Of a DNA stretch of 64,000 bases, positions 12,689 to 27,600 are shown piece after piece. The notes under the pieces were generated by a model, which searched no databases, was not told the origin of the DNA, and saw only the letters and a program-made list of their open reading frames with translations. The translations under genes were made by a program, and so were the position numbers. The stretch lies in contig OZ037768.1 of NCBI GenBank assembly GCA_964035545.1, forward strand, positions 7,617,241 through 7,681,240. The letters are read 5' to 3'. The stretch's first letter is position 1. The number at the start of each line of letters is the position of its first letter. Origin of the DNA: Bugula neritina. Lineage: Eukaryota; Bryozoa; Gymnolaemata; Cheilostomatida; Bugulidae.

Positions 12689-15600
12689 ATGATGGAAGTG
12701 GAGATTTTTAGGGAAATTCCACAAAACATAGGTTTTGAGGACACTTCATCATTTTACATGGATAGAGACAGCAGCAACAACTACAAAGGGGCTCACAGGC
12801 AGCAGCAGCACACCCCCTCCTCCTACACAGAAGGCAGCAGTTCTGTTGAGTCCAGCCCTCACAGCTATTACTCTGACTTTACGCAAACTGCAAATCAGGT
12901 TGGTACCAGTTTCATGTTTCTGCTGACGGTATGCTAAAGTAGCTGAGTGTACAGTGAAACGGTTGATAAAGCAACTATACTTAATGTATGGAATTTATTT
13001 CTGAGAGTTAAAAAAGTTTGTTCCCTTTTCAAACTAGTAGAAAATGGTGAGATGAGGGTAAAGGTGAGGGTGTAGGCCTATATTTATGGTAGATGCAACT
13101 ATACTATTTATTACACGTTTATCAAAAATTAATTGGCCAATTGACAAAATAAATTACATTTTAACAGTCAGATTTTTACTACTTTGTAGTTACTACAGCA
13201 AGACACACTCTATTAAACACTAATAAGTAGATGCACTTTTCTACTTTAGAGGTTTATTGGCTTTTTTGACAGTTTTTATACAAATATTTCTGATAGGAAA
13301 GTAATTTAATTATTTTTAATAGCAATCCCTGCTTTGCATCAGCAATATATGGTCATTATAATATTCTATGAGGGTCTGATAGCCTTCTATGTATACCTTG
13401 TAATCATAGTAGCTATAGCATTGGTAGAAATGTAATGGTAAAGTAGAACAAAATTTTTCATCCAATGTGGTAATGAAGCAGTTACTGTTTGTAATCAATC
13501 CCCAAGAAACTGGTAGTATATTCTAGAAGTTTTATTGCAATATGTAAAGGTTATTAAAATAATTAAATAGCTTAATATGCAGCAATGTGCATGCATGAAT
13601 TTCTCTAGGGATTGTAACAAGTTACGATCTATATACTACTATTACAGTACTCAGTTATAATGATTTATCAATATTGGAATTTATTTTAAAAAATATTTAA
13701 ATTTTTAGAGTTATGGCTGCTTATAAATTTTGTAAAGTTGCTTACTATAATGAGAAGGCAAAATTCTATTCCTCTCTAAAACTTAACCTATCCATTTATT
13801 TATCCATACAATTGATATAAGTTGTATTAAACAAAGTCAATAGTATTTTATTTTCATAACTATATGTAGAACTTCCCAGAAGTGGAGAACGCCACCACAA
13901 CCCCCAGTACTGAAATGGTTTCACCTTATGCACCTCAGCAAGCATGCAGTTACAATAGTGACAGGGCATCCTTGGATATTTCCTTTCTGCACGACTTCAT
14001 TTGTGGTGAGTCATCTTTTGTTCCTTTTTAGAAAAGAAATACTACAGAAGTACGTTAATAGTTCCTCAATGCAAATTCCTAGAAGTAATCACTCATATTA
14101 TCTGTGCTATTAAATCTAAAAGTTTTTCTTTTAAGTTTGCAAATCTTGAATAGGGTAAAACGTGGGGGCTAATAATAATTTATTAAAATTGAGTTTGCCA
14201 GCTTAGAGCTTTGACATAAATATGACATTCAGGTAAAATCTGCTATACCCAGTTAAAACATCGTTTATTGTATTTTTAATAATCATACTAGTAATTTGTA
14301 AGCAGTTTTTATATGGTGTCGTGTGATTCTGATTGGGAAAGCTTTGATGTATAAAATCTATTTTTAAAAGAAAATATTGGTTTTGTGTGAAGGAACAGTC
14401 CACGATCTAAAGTAACTAAATAGTTATTTGTATTCAGGGGTACTCTGTCCATTTATCATGGCATTAAATAATATTTCAGTTGGCAAGTTTAACAGGCCAC
14501 TTTAGTGAGTTGTTTTGTCTTGCACCATGCCCCAGTGTTCTGTGGACTCTGTGTACACCATTCTCATTGTCTCTCACAAAGTCTCACCAACATATTTGAC
14601 ATTTGTATTTTTTGCTCTTAGGACTTAGGCAAGGGTTTTTGCTAGGCAAACCGAGTTTTCATTGATTTTTGTCAACAGAGGTAATATTTACCCACAGCAA
14701 TAGCATTTTGCTCCTTTTTTTGCCAAAAGCTACAAACAGCTTAAAAACAATGTAATCAGCTCAATTGTATAGTCTATAATTTAGCCCTATATCTGAGTGT
14801 ATGATAATTCATAGCTTTTTCACTTTTCTCTCTCTTCAAGCTTGAATTTAATTATAAACATTAAATTGGCAACATAACCTAATCTCTGTCAATCTTAAAG
14901 TAATGGTCTAGTATTTTATATAAACTAAAAATTATTTCTCACACCTGGATGTGTTTCATTGACAAGGTTTTATTTCTAAAATGATGATTTTAATCATTAA
15001 TACTCCATCAATCATCCACTGTGCCAAGTTGCAAATTTAAAATTTTCGTTTGCCGTTTCTCCACTAACTATAGCTGATGACTAATGCAACGGATTATAGT
15101 GTAGAATATGCAAATTGGTAAATTATTATGTTATGCATACAAGATTTAGTTAGCTGTGGGCTGACAGCTAAAATCTCTATTTCCATAAGGATTGAAGGGC
15201 CTGTAAAAAAGCAAGAATTTATTACTTTCTAACTTCTTGGGCTGAAGTTGTTTGTAGACCCTGGATATATTTTACAGCCACAAAATACTTTCCCTCATGC
15301 CAGTAGTGTCTAGTAAGAAAACAAGAGTGCTTCCTGAGATTACCTACCTTTTGCATACATAAATAATCATCACGCAGTTCTTAGAGTCAATGAATTAGGG
15401 AATTTTTCTATCAATGAACACAAATGGCAAAAATACAGCAGGAATACAATTTTAGCCACAAAAACTTCATTGCAATAACATATACTTACACATTGTCAGC
15501 CATGTTGGAGTCTGCACCAAATGAATACAACTGATTGGTAGACTTTCACACGATGCCGTCTGCTAAAGGCATCAGTGAAATTTATTATCTACACATAGCT

Positions 15601-18600
15601 TATATTACGAGTATAATGTAGTTTGTAACATGACAAGTCTGAGGGTTGTTTTGAAGTGAAACATGTGTTTACCTACATCCAGTTTTTAGAGCTTTTATAA
15701 ATGTTTAAAATTCATTATTTACTTTAATCCATTCTGCAGACATTTTACAGTTTCATTGCCAAGTAATTTGAATATTAGCCATTAGGGTGGTGATATCAAC
15801 ACATAAAATTACTGTTTTTTCCCAAATATAACGATCACGATCAAGTTATTGTCAAAAGTCAGTTATAAAAAGTATTTGTGTTGGCATTATATGGAAGATA
15901 TCATATCAAGTACAAATTCATTCACAAGTGCGAACAGTTTCATATACGTATTCGAAATAATTTCTAGCAGCTACTGTAAGGCACACAATTCAATAGACTA
16001 GTGTTTGTTTGCTCGTGTGTCATTGATGTTGAAGATTGTATCAGCTTGTTAATATAATGTTGGAGTGTTTAAGCTGATGGTCAAGATATGGAGAATGATA
16101 TTCCCCACTTTTACTGACATCACCATAAGTGTTAGCTCTTCTCTACAAGCTATCTTATTACTCTGTTAACACATTGATTACTGTATCTATGACTAATAGG
16201 CACAAAGAGCATAATATAAATATCAACAGAAATAAATGATCTGTGAATATATATGAGCAGCTTTACCTACCATCTCACAGGTTTTTACCTGCACAGTAAA
16301 TATTAGTACCTACATAGCTAATAAAATTATACATAATTTAATATAATAAAATGGTATTAGTATTAATATACAGAGTGAACTAAGTTGTTAAGTTGAGTGG
16401 CGCTGTCATTTCCTAGGCAGCATCTGATTAGTATTAGCTAATTAGCGTGTAAACACACAAACAGAAATGTAGCCTTCAATCTCGGCATTAGCTGAGTTAT
16501 TAGAACCACCCCTGTAGAGTCTCGTAAGACATCAAACTGGCCCTATTTATACCTAGTCAATTTACTTCACTTATTTAGCTGTTTTTTTACCTTAAATTTA
16601 ATATATTTTTAGTTTTTATTTTTTGTTCTGCGGAGCTATGAATTTTCATAGTTGTTTCCTATTTAGCATAATCAGTATGCTAGCTATACATGAATATTAA
16701 ACTATCAATTGAACATATATAGTTTATTATATATACGTTGAAATATTAGAGTTTACGTAATGTACAAAATTTCTCTAATTTCAAATAATACTTCAACATT
16801 CAAGCAAATAATTTAATGACTATAAAATATTGTTTTTCACATTAATAATACTGAAATTTTGATAACGTTTTTGCCATTAACGATGGTAAACTGTATAATA
16901 AATGAAGAATTAAATATATTAGTTCCACCCTTTTATAGTCCAATACAAGTTTGCAACGCCTTGATTATATAAACAATTCATATGCTAGCTGCACATGTTC
17001 GACACCCACTGCTAGATCCAGCTTTGACTTGTAAAACTTCCGTGTAGAAATGATACAGCATAATTATGGTGCATTTTTATTATCTTTACTTGTTCAACCA
17101 TTTCTAGTTATAGTTGTCTCAGGTCGAGTTTGTATTTCATAATCATTATTGAATTAATATTAATTATTCATTTAATAAAAGTTGTTCTCTGCTAGCCATT
17201 TTGTGATTAATTGCTAATACTTTCCTCCATAATTTGTTCAATTAATGTGGCCATAAACACATTATCCACCTTGTGTTGTGGCTATGCAGCAGTAGCTGTA
17301 TTCAGGCCCTTGAAAGCCTTTCTCAGGATGTTAGTGGTTCCGCTTGATTTTATATTAAAAGCTTCAATGAAAGCAGGTGGTGTAAAAGTTTATACATCAA
17401 GTCATTAGCCAATCAAATTCAAGAAAACTAATAGTAACCTGCAACTCATCAACAAACAAGATGCACTTAATAGAAGTAGAAGTTGCTTTCTCTCTACAGT
17501 TTATTACAATGCTATGCCCTCCCCAGAGATCTGCCAATAAACTGCCTCGTCAGATAAGTCTTTAGCTATATCTTTCTTGTAAATCTTATCTGCCTGAGAC
17601 CAGGATATATGCTTTCCTGCATAGAAGTCATATAGTGTTATGGAAAGGTGTATACACCAAGAAATACTAGCTAATAGAACACACACTAAGCATTGCTCTT
17701 TTATAATTACCTACTAGGATTTGTGTATGTCAATTTTTTTCTAGCTTGTTTTAATGTCTATACTATTACAGCTATAAGTAGGCAAAAGCCTGTGAGTTTT
17801 CAAAAAAGTTTGATATTACTCTGGAAATTCACTTGGTGCACAGGCTACCTGGTTCTATTTTATTTGTCATTAGTTGAGCAAATGCTTTCTATTTAGCATT
17901 AATTAATGCCTAACAGCATGAACTGTGGTATAGCATTAGTTATGAAAAGCATAGACTTTGGCTCCATATACAAATATAGTTATTAAGATAATTTGTAGAT
18001 TGTTTTTGTTTTAGTTATTAATCATTTTTAGTGGCCTGTAATTTAAAAACTAACGTTTAATTTATCTGCTTGCTTTCTGTGAAAATATATATGTATATAT
18101 TTAATTTTTTAAGTTGTTAATTCATTTTAGAATTTACATATGCTTTTTACAAACTGTAAATTATCTAATGAAATAATAAGTCTTTGTACTTATAAATCAA
18201 TTTGTTTGCTTCCAGATAATTTTAATAACATCATTTGAGTTTAGAATATGGCTACCTAATTATTTCAGAATGGGCATAAAAGGCTAAATGGAACATAGAA
18301 TTTTTTTATTTCGCTGAAAAGAATTATAGGCTCTTGCCAGTGATAATTATGATAAAAATTTTAAAAAATATAGCTAATAAGAAACATCAAGATTATAATA
18401 AATATTGTTGTTGATCATTTCAATAATATCTTATAGACATAACATAATGATATACCTGTTAGGTCTGACGTCATAGATTTCTGTTGTCTTCACTGCTGCT
18501 GTTTGGTATAAGATCGGTCATTGTCCTGCGATAACTAACCATACAGCTCACTTCCATCTAGTCTTGAAATACTGAAGTAGTAATAACCTACTGAATATTT

Positions 18601-21600
18601 TGAGTGTCATCACACACACACAACTTACACAGTTGCTCAATGTTTGTGTTCAGGTGACCACGTCTATTATTATCCTACTATTGCTGCTTCTTTAAACATA
18701 GTCTTTGTTTTGATGAAGCAAAAAAAAGTTACTTGGCTCCAATAACATTCTTTATTGCTATTAGTAAGGTCTTTCGTATTTATTTAATACTGCTGAACAG
18801 CTAACTGCTCCTTTGAACAAAGTAACAAAATGAACTAATTTTAATGCGAGTTGAAACACTGTGATTTGAAGCTTAACGTAACCAGATCTTAGCTAAATAC
18901 ACACACAGCAAGTATGATTAATAGTAAGTTTTTGATGTATCAGTTAAGTGTTGCATAGGCACAGCATTCTGATTTGTAATATGTAAATTCTGTTGACTTT
19001 ATGAGCCAACGGTTGCCATGGCAATGCTGTGATTGGCAAACGCCCAAGCTTGCAGTTCAGCTTCTATCTTCAATTCGCAGTGCTGAGAGTGGAGTAGTTG
19101 GTAGACTTTTAGTTCTGCTGCAGCATCTGGCCGTACAGAGACTCTTTTTTGCTGAGTTAGTAATCTTCGAAGGATCTGTGGTACATTTTATTGCTAATCC
19201 TTCTTTTTGACGACAATAAGAATAACTTAAATTATAATAAATCACTGGGATTTAATTGTTAAGCAAGACTTGATCAGCCTATGTAGACTGGTAAGCGAGG
19301 AGCTATCAGCTTTGCTAGTCATTACTATCCATAACTGGGAGAGGAGAGGGTGCTCGTCTGACTGTCTCTCCGCTAGACATTACTGTTAATGTACGTATCG
19401 GTAGAGTTATGCTAGCCATTAGCACATAAGATGACTTTGGCTAGTTCTCAGCAGCACTACAGCAAACAACCGCCACCACCCATCGTTATACCCAACTTAC
19501 AACTTTCACCCACCTCTATTTCACACTCTTTTTTTGAGGAGTGCTCACTTTCTGAAGGTTTGAATCTTCTAAGTATTTACCTCTATTTGACTATTAAGTT
19601 GTATATTGCTTAATATGAGTATTTTCTTGAGTTTATTAATTTCAATCACCCAGATATAGAGGGAGATTTTGGTAGAATTTTTTGTTAACTTTTTATTTCA
19701 TTCATAAAAGTATACATCTGTTTTGTTAGCCATAAAAATTAGTATCAAGTCATGCATATTTCAGCTCTTGGGATTTACTGCTTGGTTACCAGAAATCTAT
19801 GGGACACGTTAGTTTACTTTGTATAACACTTCAGCATTAGTATGCAAGTATATGTAGCGCAGTACTTTAAAATAAAACATTTTTGCTACATATTTTTGCT
19901 TTTTCCATGTTAATACAGATGAGTTTTTAATATCGTTTGGTTAAAGTTACGTAACAACTGAAGGCTGTATTCATGCCAATCAACAGAAATTATCATTTCA
20001 ACAAACTTCAGCTGTATGGGATAATTTATGGTGTTACATCTAACACGTTTCATTGTGGAACTTAAGAGCTGATCTGAACACAATGAGGTTTATCAAGGAG
20101 ATAAGCTGCATTGATTAAATGAGATAAGAGTATTTATTAGAAGACTAAAGTTCTGTAATTACTGGGGGGCAGCTTCACGTCCCCTTAAGGGTGCACAGGC
20201 CTAGCCGTACAGCTACTCCTTCAACAGACACATCTTTTACTATTTGAAGCTTATCTCAGTAAAAGCTATTAATTTTTACTGTAATAAATGTATTATAGAA
20301 ATTATGTGTCTGCAGAGTGCAGAAGATAGGATTGTTCATATCATTCCAACTGCAACAAAAATTACACAATGATTCTAGCAGTTGAATTGATTTTTAAAGA
20401 AATACTTTAAATTAATATTGATTTTGTAATGTCAATTATTATGTGTGTTTGCAGAGAGTGGGGCCAGTGGTGGAGGGCAGCTATTACCCCTTACTCCTCA
20501 CTCGGACCAGAAAATGTTAGATTCCTTTATCCACATTATGAGATCCAGCAGAAATTCATTCATCAACTTCACTAAACAATATGGCATTCCACAGGGTGGG
20601 TACAACCAACACGTCTTATTCTGGGCGAGCTTTCCTTATCAGAGAAGCATTAACTTTACTACCTGTTATTGCGTAGTTATCAATAATTATATTCAAAATG
20701 GAGTTATTTTTTATTAATCTTATATTTGGTGATAATATAAAGTCTGGCAAAGGTTAAATCAGTTGGGATATACTTGAAGTAAAACTGAAGCTGCTACAAC
20801 TACATTCCTGTATGACTTTTCTAAAATGCTATGATTATTGTTTTCATGTTTCTCATTACTTGACCTAATTTTATTTTCAAAGCGTTCAAGTTTGACAGCA
20901 GACAGCAAATGTATATCATCTAGATTAATTTTTATTCCAATTATATCATTTCTTAATGAAGTCTATTGAGATGCTATCATTTTTTTAGTAGTTCAAAGTT
21001 TGTTTCTATCATTTGTTTGTTCATTTTTGAATGCAAATAAGGCATAGATATCATGCATATCATATAGCCTAAAATTTTTAAATCAAAATGTAAACTCGTA
21101 AAAATTCATACTAGTCTAATTCTGGTCTTTAAGTGACTTGTATACAAATGTGTGAGTCATTCATGACTTTTCATATTATATATATCCTGGTAGATCCCGA
21201 GCATTGGTCTCCAAATCATGTTAGAGCATGGTTAGACTGGGTTCTCAAAGAATTCAACATGGAGGGCCAAGTAACTATTGATACATATGCACAATACTCA
21301 GGACAAAGTCTAGTAAAAATGGGAAAAAAGAGTTTCTGTGATCTTTCTCCGCCCAACTATGCATGTGACATAATTTGGGAACATTTAATGATGCTCAGGC
21401 AAGGTATGAAGTTATTCTGTTATTTTGATTAGAAATTTTCTTTCTTGCACTACATTTCCAAACAATTATGCAATAGATTTTTCATCCAATGTTTGGGACC
21501 TGGTCAATGGAATGAAACCACAACCATATAATTATAACTACAAGAACCCAACAGGTTTTTTAATTTTTAATGCTTGTAAACTAATTAGTCCTTGTAGTTA

Positions 21601-24600
21601 AAAATTAAAAATTCGAAAGACAAAATTACAACGCTGCGAGTTTATAGCTATTGGAGAGTAGGCAACTCCAGGGTTGTACTCTCACGTCACTGCTGAGTAA
21701 CATTATTAGTTAACAGTAAGTTTAATGTTCCAGTAGAGCTATCATATAATAAATGAGGCATTTTTTGCGAGTCACTCAGAATTGGTGCTTTTTAGGTGCA
21801 GTGTAATCCACCCTTGCCATTCTTCCTCGTCAGATAATCTAGTTGCATTAATAACAAATATCTACGTCTTTCAAGCCTTTCATATTAAATAAATTTAATA
21901 GTATAATAAATCCTACTTACTAAATAGACTGTCAATGTATCAATATTCAATCGGTGTTGGCATCATTTGAGCCATTCAGCTGATATATGAGAATACATAG
22001 CCAAATAAAGAATATGCAAGATCTCTATCTAAGTCTTATATAATCCATTTGATCTCCTTGCGTGTGAATATAAATTCCACGACATTTTTCCCTCCCAGAA
22101 AAGGAGTATGTAGGGCATTTTGACATCTCTAATGGCATATTAAATTGATTTTAATGACTGAATTTTATAGAATATAATTTGATGACCAGCCTGCAATACA
22201 TTTGTGTAGATCTCTAGAATTTCCTTAATTTTTACGTTAAAAATGGTTAGCAAGCTTATAGGGAAAGAGAACATTAATTGTAGCAATGTATTATATACCA
22301 GTTATACTGATACTAGTGATAATGCATATACCAAAGCAGTTGAAAGTGTATATTACACAGTTGAAAGTGTATATTACACAGTTGAAAGTGTATATTATAC
22401 AGTGGAAAGTGTATATTCTACAGTGGAAAGTGTCTATTATACAATGGAAAATGTATATTATACAGTGGAAAGTGTATATTATACAGTGAAAAATGTATAT
22501 TATACAGTTGAAAGTGTATATTATACAGTTGAAAGTGTATATTATACAGTGAAAAGTGTATATTATACAGTGGAAAGTGTATATTATACAGCTGAAAGTG
22601 CACATACAGTTGAACATGTATATACAGTTGAAAGTGTATATACTGGCACGCCACCACAAATAATACAAAGATTGTATTTAAAGCTGGCAATCAAGCTTAG
22701 TCAACTGTGCTAACTTAATACTTAAACTTTCTCATCTCAAGTAAAAAGACATTAAGAAATTTGTGAAGTGGTGGCGTGCTGTGAGAGTGATTTAATGCGT
22801 GCAGCTGTTGCTATCTGTTGTAGAGGTAGAAGCTCATAAAATAGCAGCAATTACCCTGCAGAAGTCCTACAGTGATATTAGCACCGCCAGTTCCATGAGT
22901 CCAACTGGAGTGTATGATGAGGAGAAACCTAGATGTGAGTTTCCACCCATGTCTTGTAATCATTCTGTATCTAGTAGCTTCAAGTAGGATACTACATTAA
23001 TTCTTAATTAACATGTTGAGGTGAAAGTAGGGGAAGGGTGAAACTGTAGTTTTGTGATGGAGACTGGTTTGGTTTGCTGAGTGGAGTGATGGTAATATGC
23101 CTCTGTGAAAGTTTCCATGTAGCTAGGAAATGAACACATCATTCAATTATTTAAACTTGCAAAATCCTAGAAGCTTGGCAGCTCCAGATGCATAACACTG
23201 CTGTCGCTAAAAATGTAAAGTCGCTTTAGACTTGTAACTTAATTACTTCGGAGAAACCCGAATATGGGGCAGTTTAGTGTAGAGTAGAGTTGTGTAACTA
23301 GTTGCAATGCAGTATATTGTAGTGTAATGTAGAATAGTGTAGTGTAGAGTTGTGCAATGTAGTGCAATGCGGTATATCGTAGTATAGAGTGGAGTATTGT
23401 ATTGTAGTGTAGAGTATTGTATTGTAGTGCTATATAGTGCACCATGGTATTTCATGCAAAACAGTCACATATTTTCACATTCATTTTTTAAATTGCGGAG
23501 TCGATGTAACTGATAACTTACTATATATTTTAATGTTGGCTATGCACTACTCCCTGTACAGCCTACGCATTTACCAAGTAACAGTTCAATATAAAATTAC
23601 CGAACTTATCTGTTTGAGAATGCAAATTAGCATTAAACTGTCAGAAAACTCTGCAGATTTTGCATAAATTCATTTGTTACATCTCTAACTGAGATGTTAG
23701 TATCACCAACTACCAAGGTAGATGATTCCTTGTGTTTATACTTATTTTGATGTTCCCTTACAACAATATTGTGACGTGCAAGACAATAGAAATAGGGAGT
23801 AGGGTGTCTTACCAGTGATAACATTGATGGGTCTCTAATATAGTAGCTAATAGGCATTATTTTTACTGCATTAGGTTTGAATGGGTAATTATTCATGAAG
23901 TCAAATTATATAGTACGTTCTATGCCATATGTCATACAGTTTAGCCTTTCTTGTTTAAAAAAGCGTATTCGGTTTTTAAAATGTTCTTTACAGGTTATTA
24001 ATAAGCTATACAGTTAGAAGTTGTTCAATGATTCATTGTGTTATATAATAGAGACTTCATAAAAATATCATTAAATAGTACATTGTTTAATGGAGCAGTG
24101 TGTACTATGCATTCATTTCAAAACTGTTTCTCTAAGCATTATAATTTTTGTTATCTGGAATAGATCACCTATTTTATACTTCATGGTATTATATTATCTA
24201 ACATGTTCATAATTATTCCACTAGAACATTTGTTACATCAGTTTAGTGCCATTATTAAAGCTGTTGTGAATAGGTTACCGCTCCATTAGTCAAATTGGTA
24301 GTCATTAGCATGTGATATTGCATCACATTTTCAATATTGTAGCAAAGTTTCTTTCAGCTTTAAAGTTTAAAATGTTGTTCTTTGACTAATCTAGTACAGG
24401 CTACATGCTATACACACAAATGAAGATGTTACACATCCATTTAACATAACATAATGAATAAATAATTAGCAATAAATAATTATTCTAGCATTACAGTTGC
24501 CTATTTATTTAAATCATATTAAAGTAAAACCCACTCAATCAACATAGAATATCATTAAAAGTGGCAGAATATGTGTTACCATCCATCAACTGGTCAAGAT

Positions 24601-27600
24601 CTTGCAATTAGTTTCGTGTTGATAAACCATGTGTCACGTAGCCTGCATACTGCAGAAACTAATGTGTGCTCCTATTATCATCAACTAACGTGTTAACGGT
24701 TTGTGAAGCAGATAAAGAACCGCGCAACTTTATAGTCAGTATTCCTGTGAGAAACCCCTGATGGAAAAAGTTATTTTGTTAAATCGGGCTAAGAACTTAT
24801 TCAGATGGGGCACAGGAGCAATTATGACTGGATGCTCTTCCTAACATCACCAATAGCCTTTGTCCGGGCTCAAACCCATAACTCCGTGCTTACAAAGCAA
24901 ACGCTCTAACCCCTAGATCACCGCTGCTCCCTAGGTTTGTAAAGCTGATAAATTTTCTATATTGTAGCATCATTTAGTAAATCAATAATCAATATTTGTT
25001 GCAGTATACTCGCCACATGAGTCTCAGGGAAACATGCAGTCAGTGTTGTTACAGCAGCAGCCCGCTGTTACTCCTACACATCATCATTCTCCGACAGCAG
25101 GTTCTATACGGCATCAGAATCCAGTGCGAAGAGCATACTCTGTAGATGGTAGGTATTTGTAAGCTATTTATTTGACATTTATTTGTTTATATAAACTGTA
25201 AGGAAAATACTAAAGAAAATGACTGTAACAATGCTATCTGACATGTGCATCAGGTGCTTCAAGGTAGGCTATATGGGAATAACAGTTATCTATTTTTTAA
25301 TCAAATTTAAGTAATGGTTTTAATTAAACTTACCAAGTTACTTTTGGTTTGTAGCTATAATACAGTGTTTTTTGTATAATCTAATAGAAACTGCATATTC
25401 ACAAAATTACAATATATTATAATATTATAAGCATATGAAAATTTAAATTAGTGTACAAATAATTTCTTCAACAAAAGATATATACCAATCAACTAAAATA
25501 TTTTTAAACTATAGTAGTTTAAGATTTCTTATGCCATAGACCATGTTCTATTAGCTGTCAGTGAGGGTATCAGCTGATAGTCCATGACAAAAGTCACTCT
25601 GCATTTACTAGAACCATACTCCAAGTTACTCACTCCATTTCCTTAAAAAGAGGTTAATAAATCACTGCTTTATGCGCAATAGTTTGTGGATATCATCTTT
25701 ATCTTAGCATCTCTATTATACAAAGTTCTACTTATATTATTTTATTGTCTGTTTAATCCTTGCCTCCTTTGCATTGCAGCCTATTCATGTTCTCGGCCAG
25801 TAGATAAAGTTGCTTCTACACATACTCAAATGATGGGATTATCTAATGGGCATGCTCCTCTACGGCACACAGCCTCATACGATGAGTCATACATGACATC
25901 ACCACCATTGCTTTCTGCACATGTCAGTCCCACTCCACCTATGATGGCGCCATGTTACGACAATTCAGAATATTACAGACATTGTCACGAACAGAAATAC
26001 AAGCCTCCTCAACAGCCAGCTGACTTAAGTAAGGGACATTTGATCTTCGTTTATTTGTCTCCGGAAGCAAAAGCAAAAACTGAATATTGTTCTGACCATT
26101 TATCACCAGAATTAAGTATATGCAACTGTTTTTATAGTCCATTGAGAAATGTCAAACGGGTTGCTGCTATTTCTAGGGCCGTGCAGTAACCTACAAATAT
26201 TAACAGTATCAAATGGTTTGTGAATTGACAAAGGCATCCTTGTATGCTTTTTTATACAATATTATAAATATTGCAAGGACCAACACAAACATGAACCTTA
26301 GACTTTTAACCTGTGTCATGTTAACTTTCCAACATTCCACTAATATCTGCTGAGAAGAGAGCGGGAATGTTCATGTATGAAGGAATATTTCTGAAGAGTT
26401 ACCTCTGTTGATATAACATGCAGCAAGTTCAGTATTCCTGAATCTTTTGGTGTCTTCTGTCAGCCAATACTTTTATATGATTAGAAAACTGACATTGTGT
26501 GTCAGGGAATAAGTTTTATGAAAACAAAAATGTGCTATACATGCATTAAGTAAATTTTAATAAAACTTCAACAATAACTTTTTTACATAATATACTTTGT
26601 TGTTCAACAAATATTGATTAAAATCAGTAAATCTCAAGCTTTCTAATATTTCAAGTAGCACTTTAACTTTAATGTAGGGTTAGAGACTGTATAGGGCTAT
26701 AGGGTCAAATTAAAATAAGTAAATAGTATTAGTCCTGCATATGTTTCATGTGTTATGTTCTACGGCAAATTATATTTCCTAGCAAACTGACAAATAAGCC
26801 AGAAAGCTATGCAATTCTATGGTTGTATAACTTGTTTTATAAATTTTATTTTAGTGACTAAGCACCCCAGTATGATGAGACCAGTCTATCATGAAGAAAA
26901 GTTTTTCCCACCAATGAACTGTCAACAGCCCATGCCAGATTGCCAATGGATGCAGATGAGAGATGGATGGTCAATGGGTACAGCATGGCCCCCTGCGCCA
27001 CATCGCGTTGGCTCACCCTTAGATAGCAAACCAAATATTCATAATTCACCATTGCCGGGATATTCCAGTAAGTTTGTAACACTTTGCTATCTGTACAATA
27101 GTACCAGCCGTATTTTGTCATTCTACCTCAAAATCTAAAACAATCACCTTAGCAAGTCTCTCTCCCGTCTGTCCTCAACTGTGATCCGTTAGATGTCCCT
27201 ACCACAATGCAACCATCAAGCTGCTTAAGCTTGTCATCTGCCAAATCAGATAATGTGAAAATATTCATCATTCACGTCTGACAACAATAATCAAAGCTCT
27301 AGAATAATTATTCTATTGCCTTTTTTGATTAATAATCATTTTAAATGTTCAAAAATACAATTTGAATAAATGTTTTAAATTAATTTTAATTATTGATTTA
27401 CTGAATAGACTGACTTTTAGCTGCAGATATTATTTGCTACTTTGGTAACCAGGGCTCTTCTTGTTTTAGCTTCAGGACCAATACAACTATGGCAGTTTTT
27501 ACTAGAGTTATTGACTGATAAAACCTGTCAAGGTTTCATATGTTGGACTGGTACCGAATGGGAATTTAAACTAACAGATCCGGATGAAGTAGCCAGGCGT

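Noticed and set aside
17211-17408. 65-codon hydrophobic frame in ETS intron 2 as a membrane peptide
   Set aside because: No start context, homology or splice signals; a similar frame is expected in AT-rich DNA of this length.
22243-22713. 156-codon open frame on the plus strand, with heptads VESVYYT, as a possible repeat protein
   Set aside because: It is created by a 21-bp minisatellite with no stops. Open frames also occur in other frames and on the minus strand, and no splice or start context supports it.
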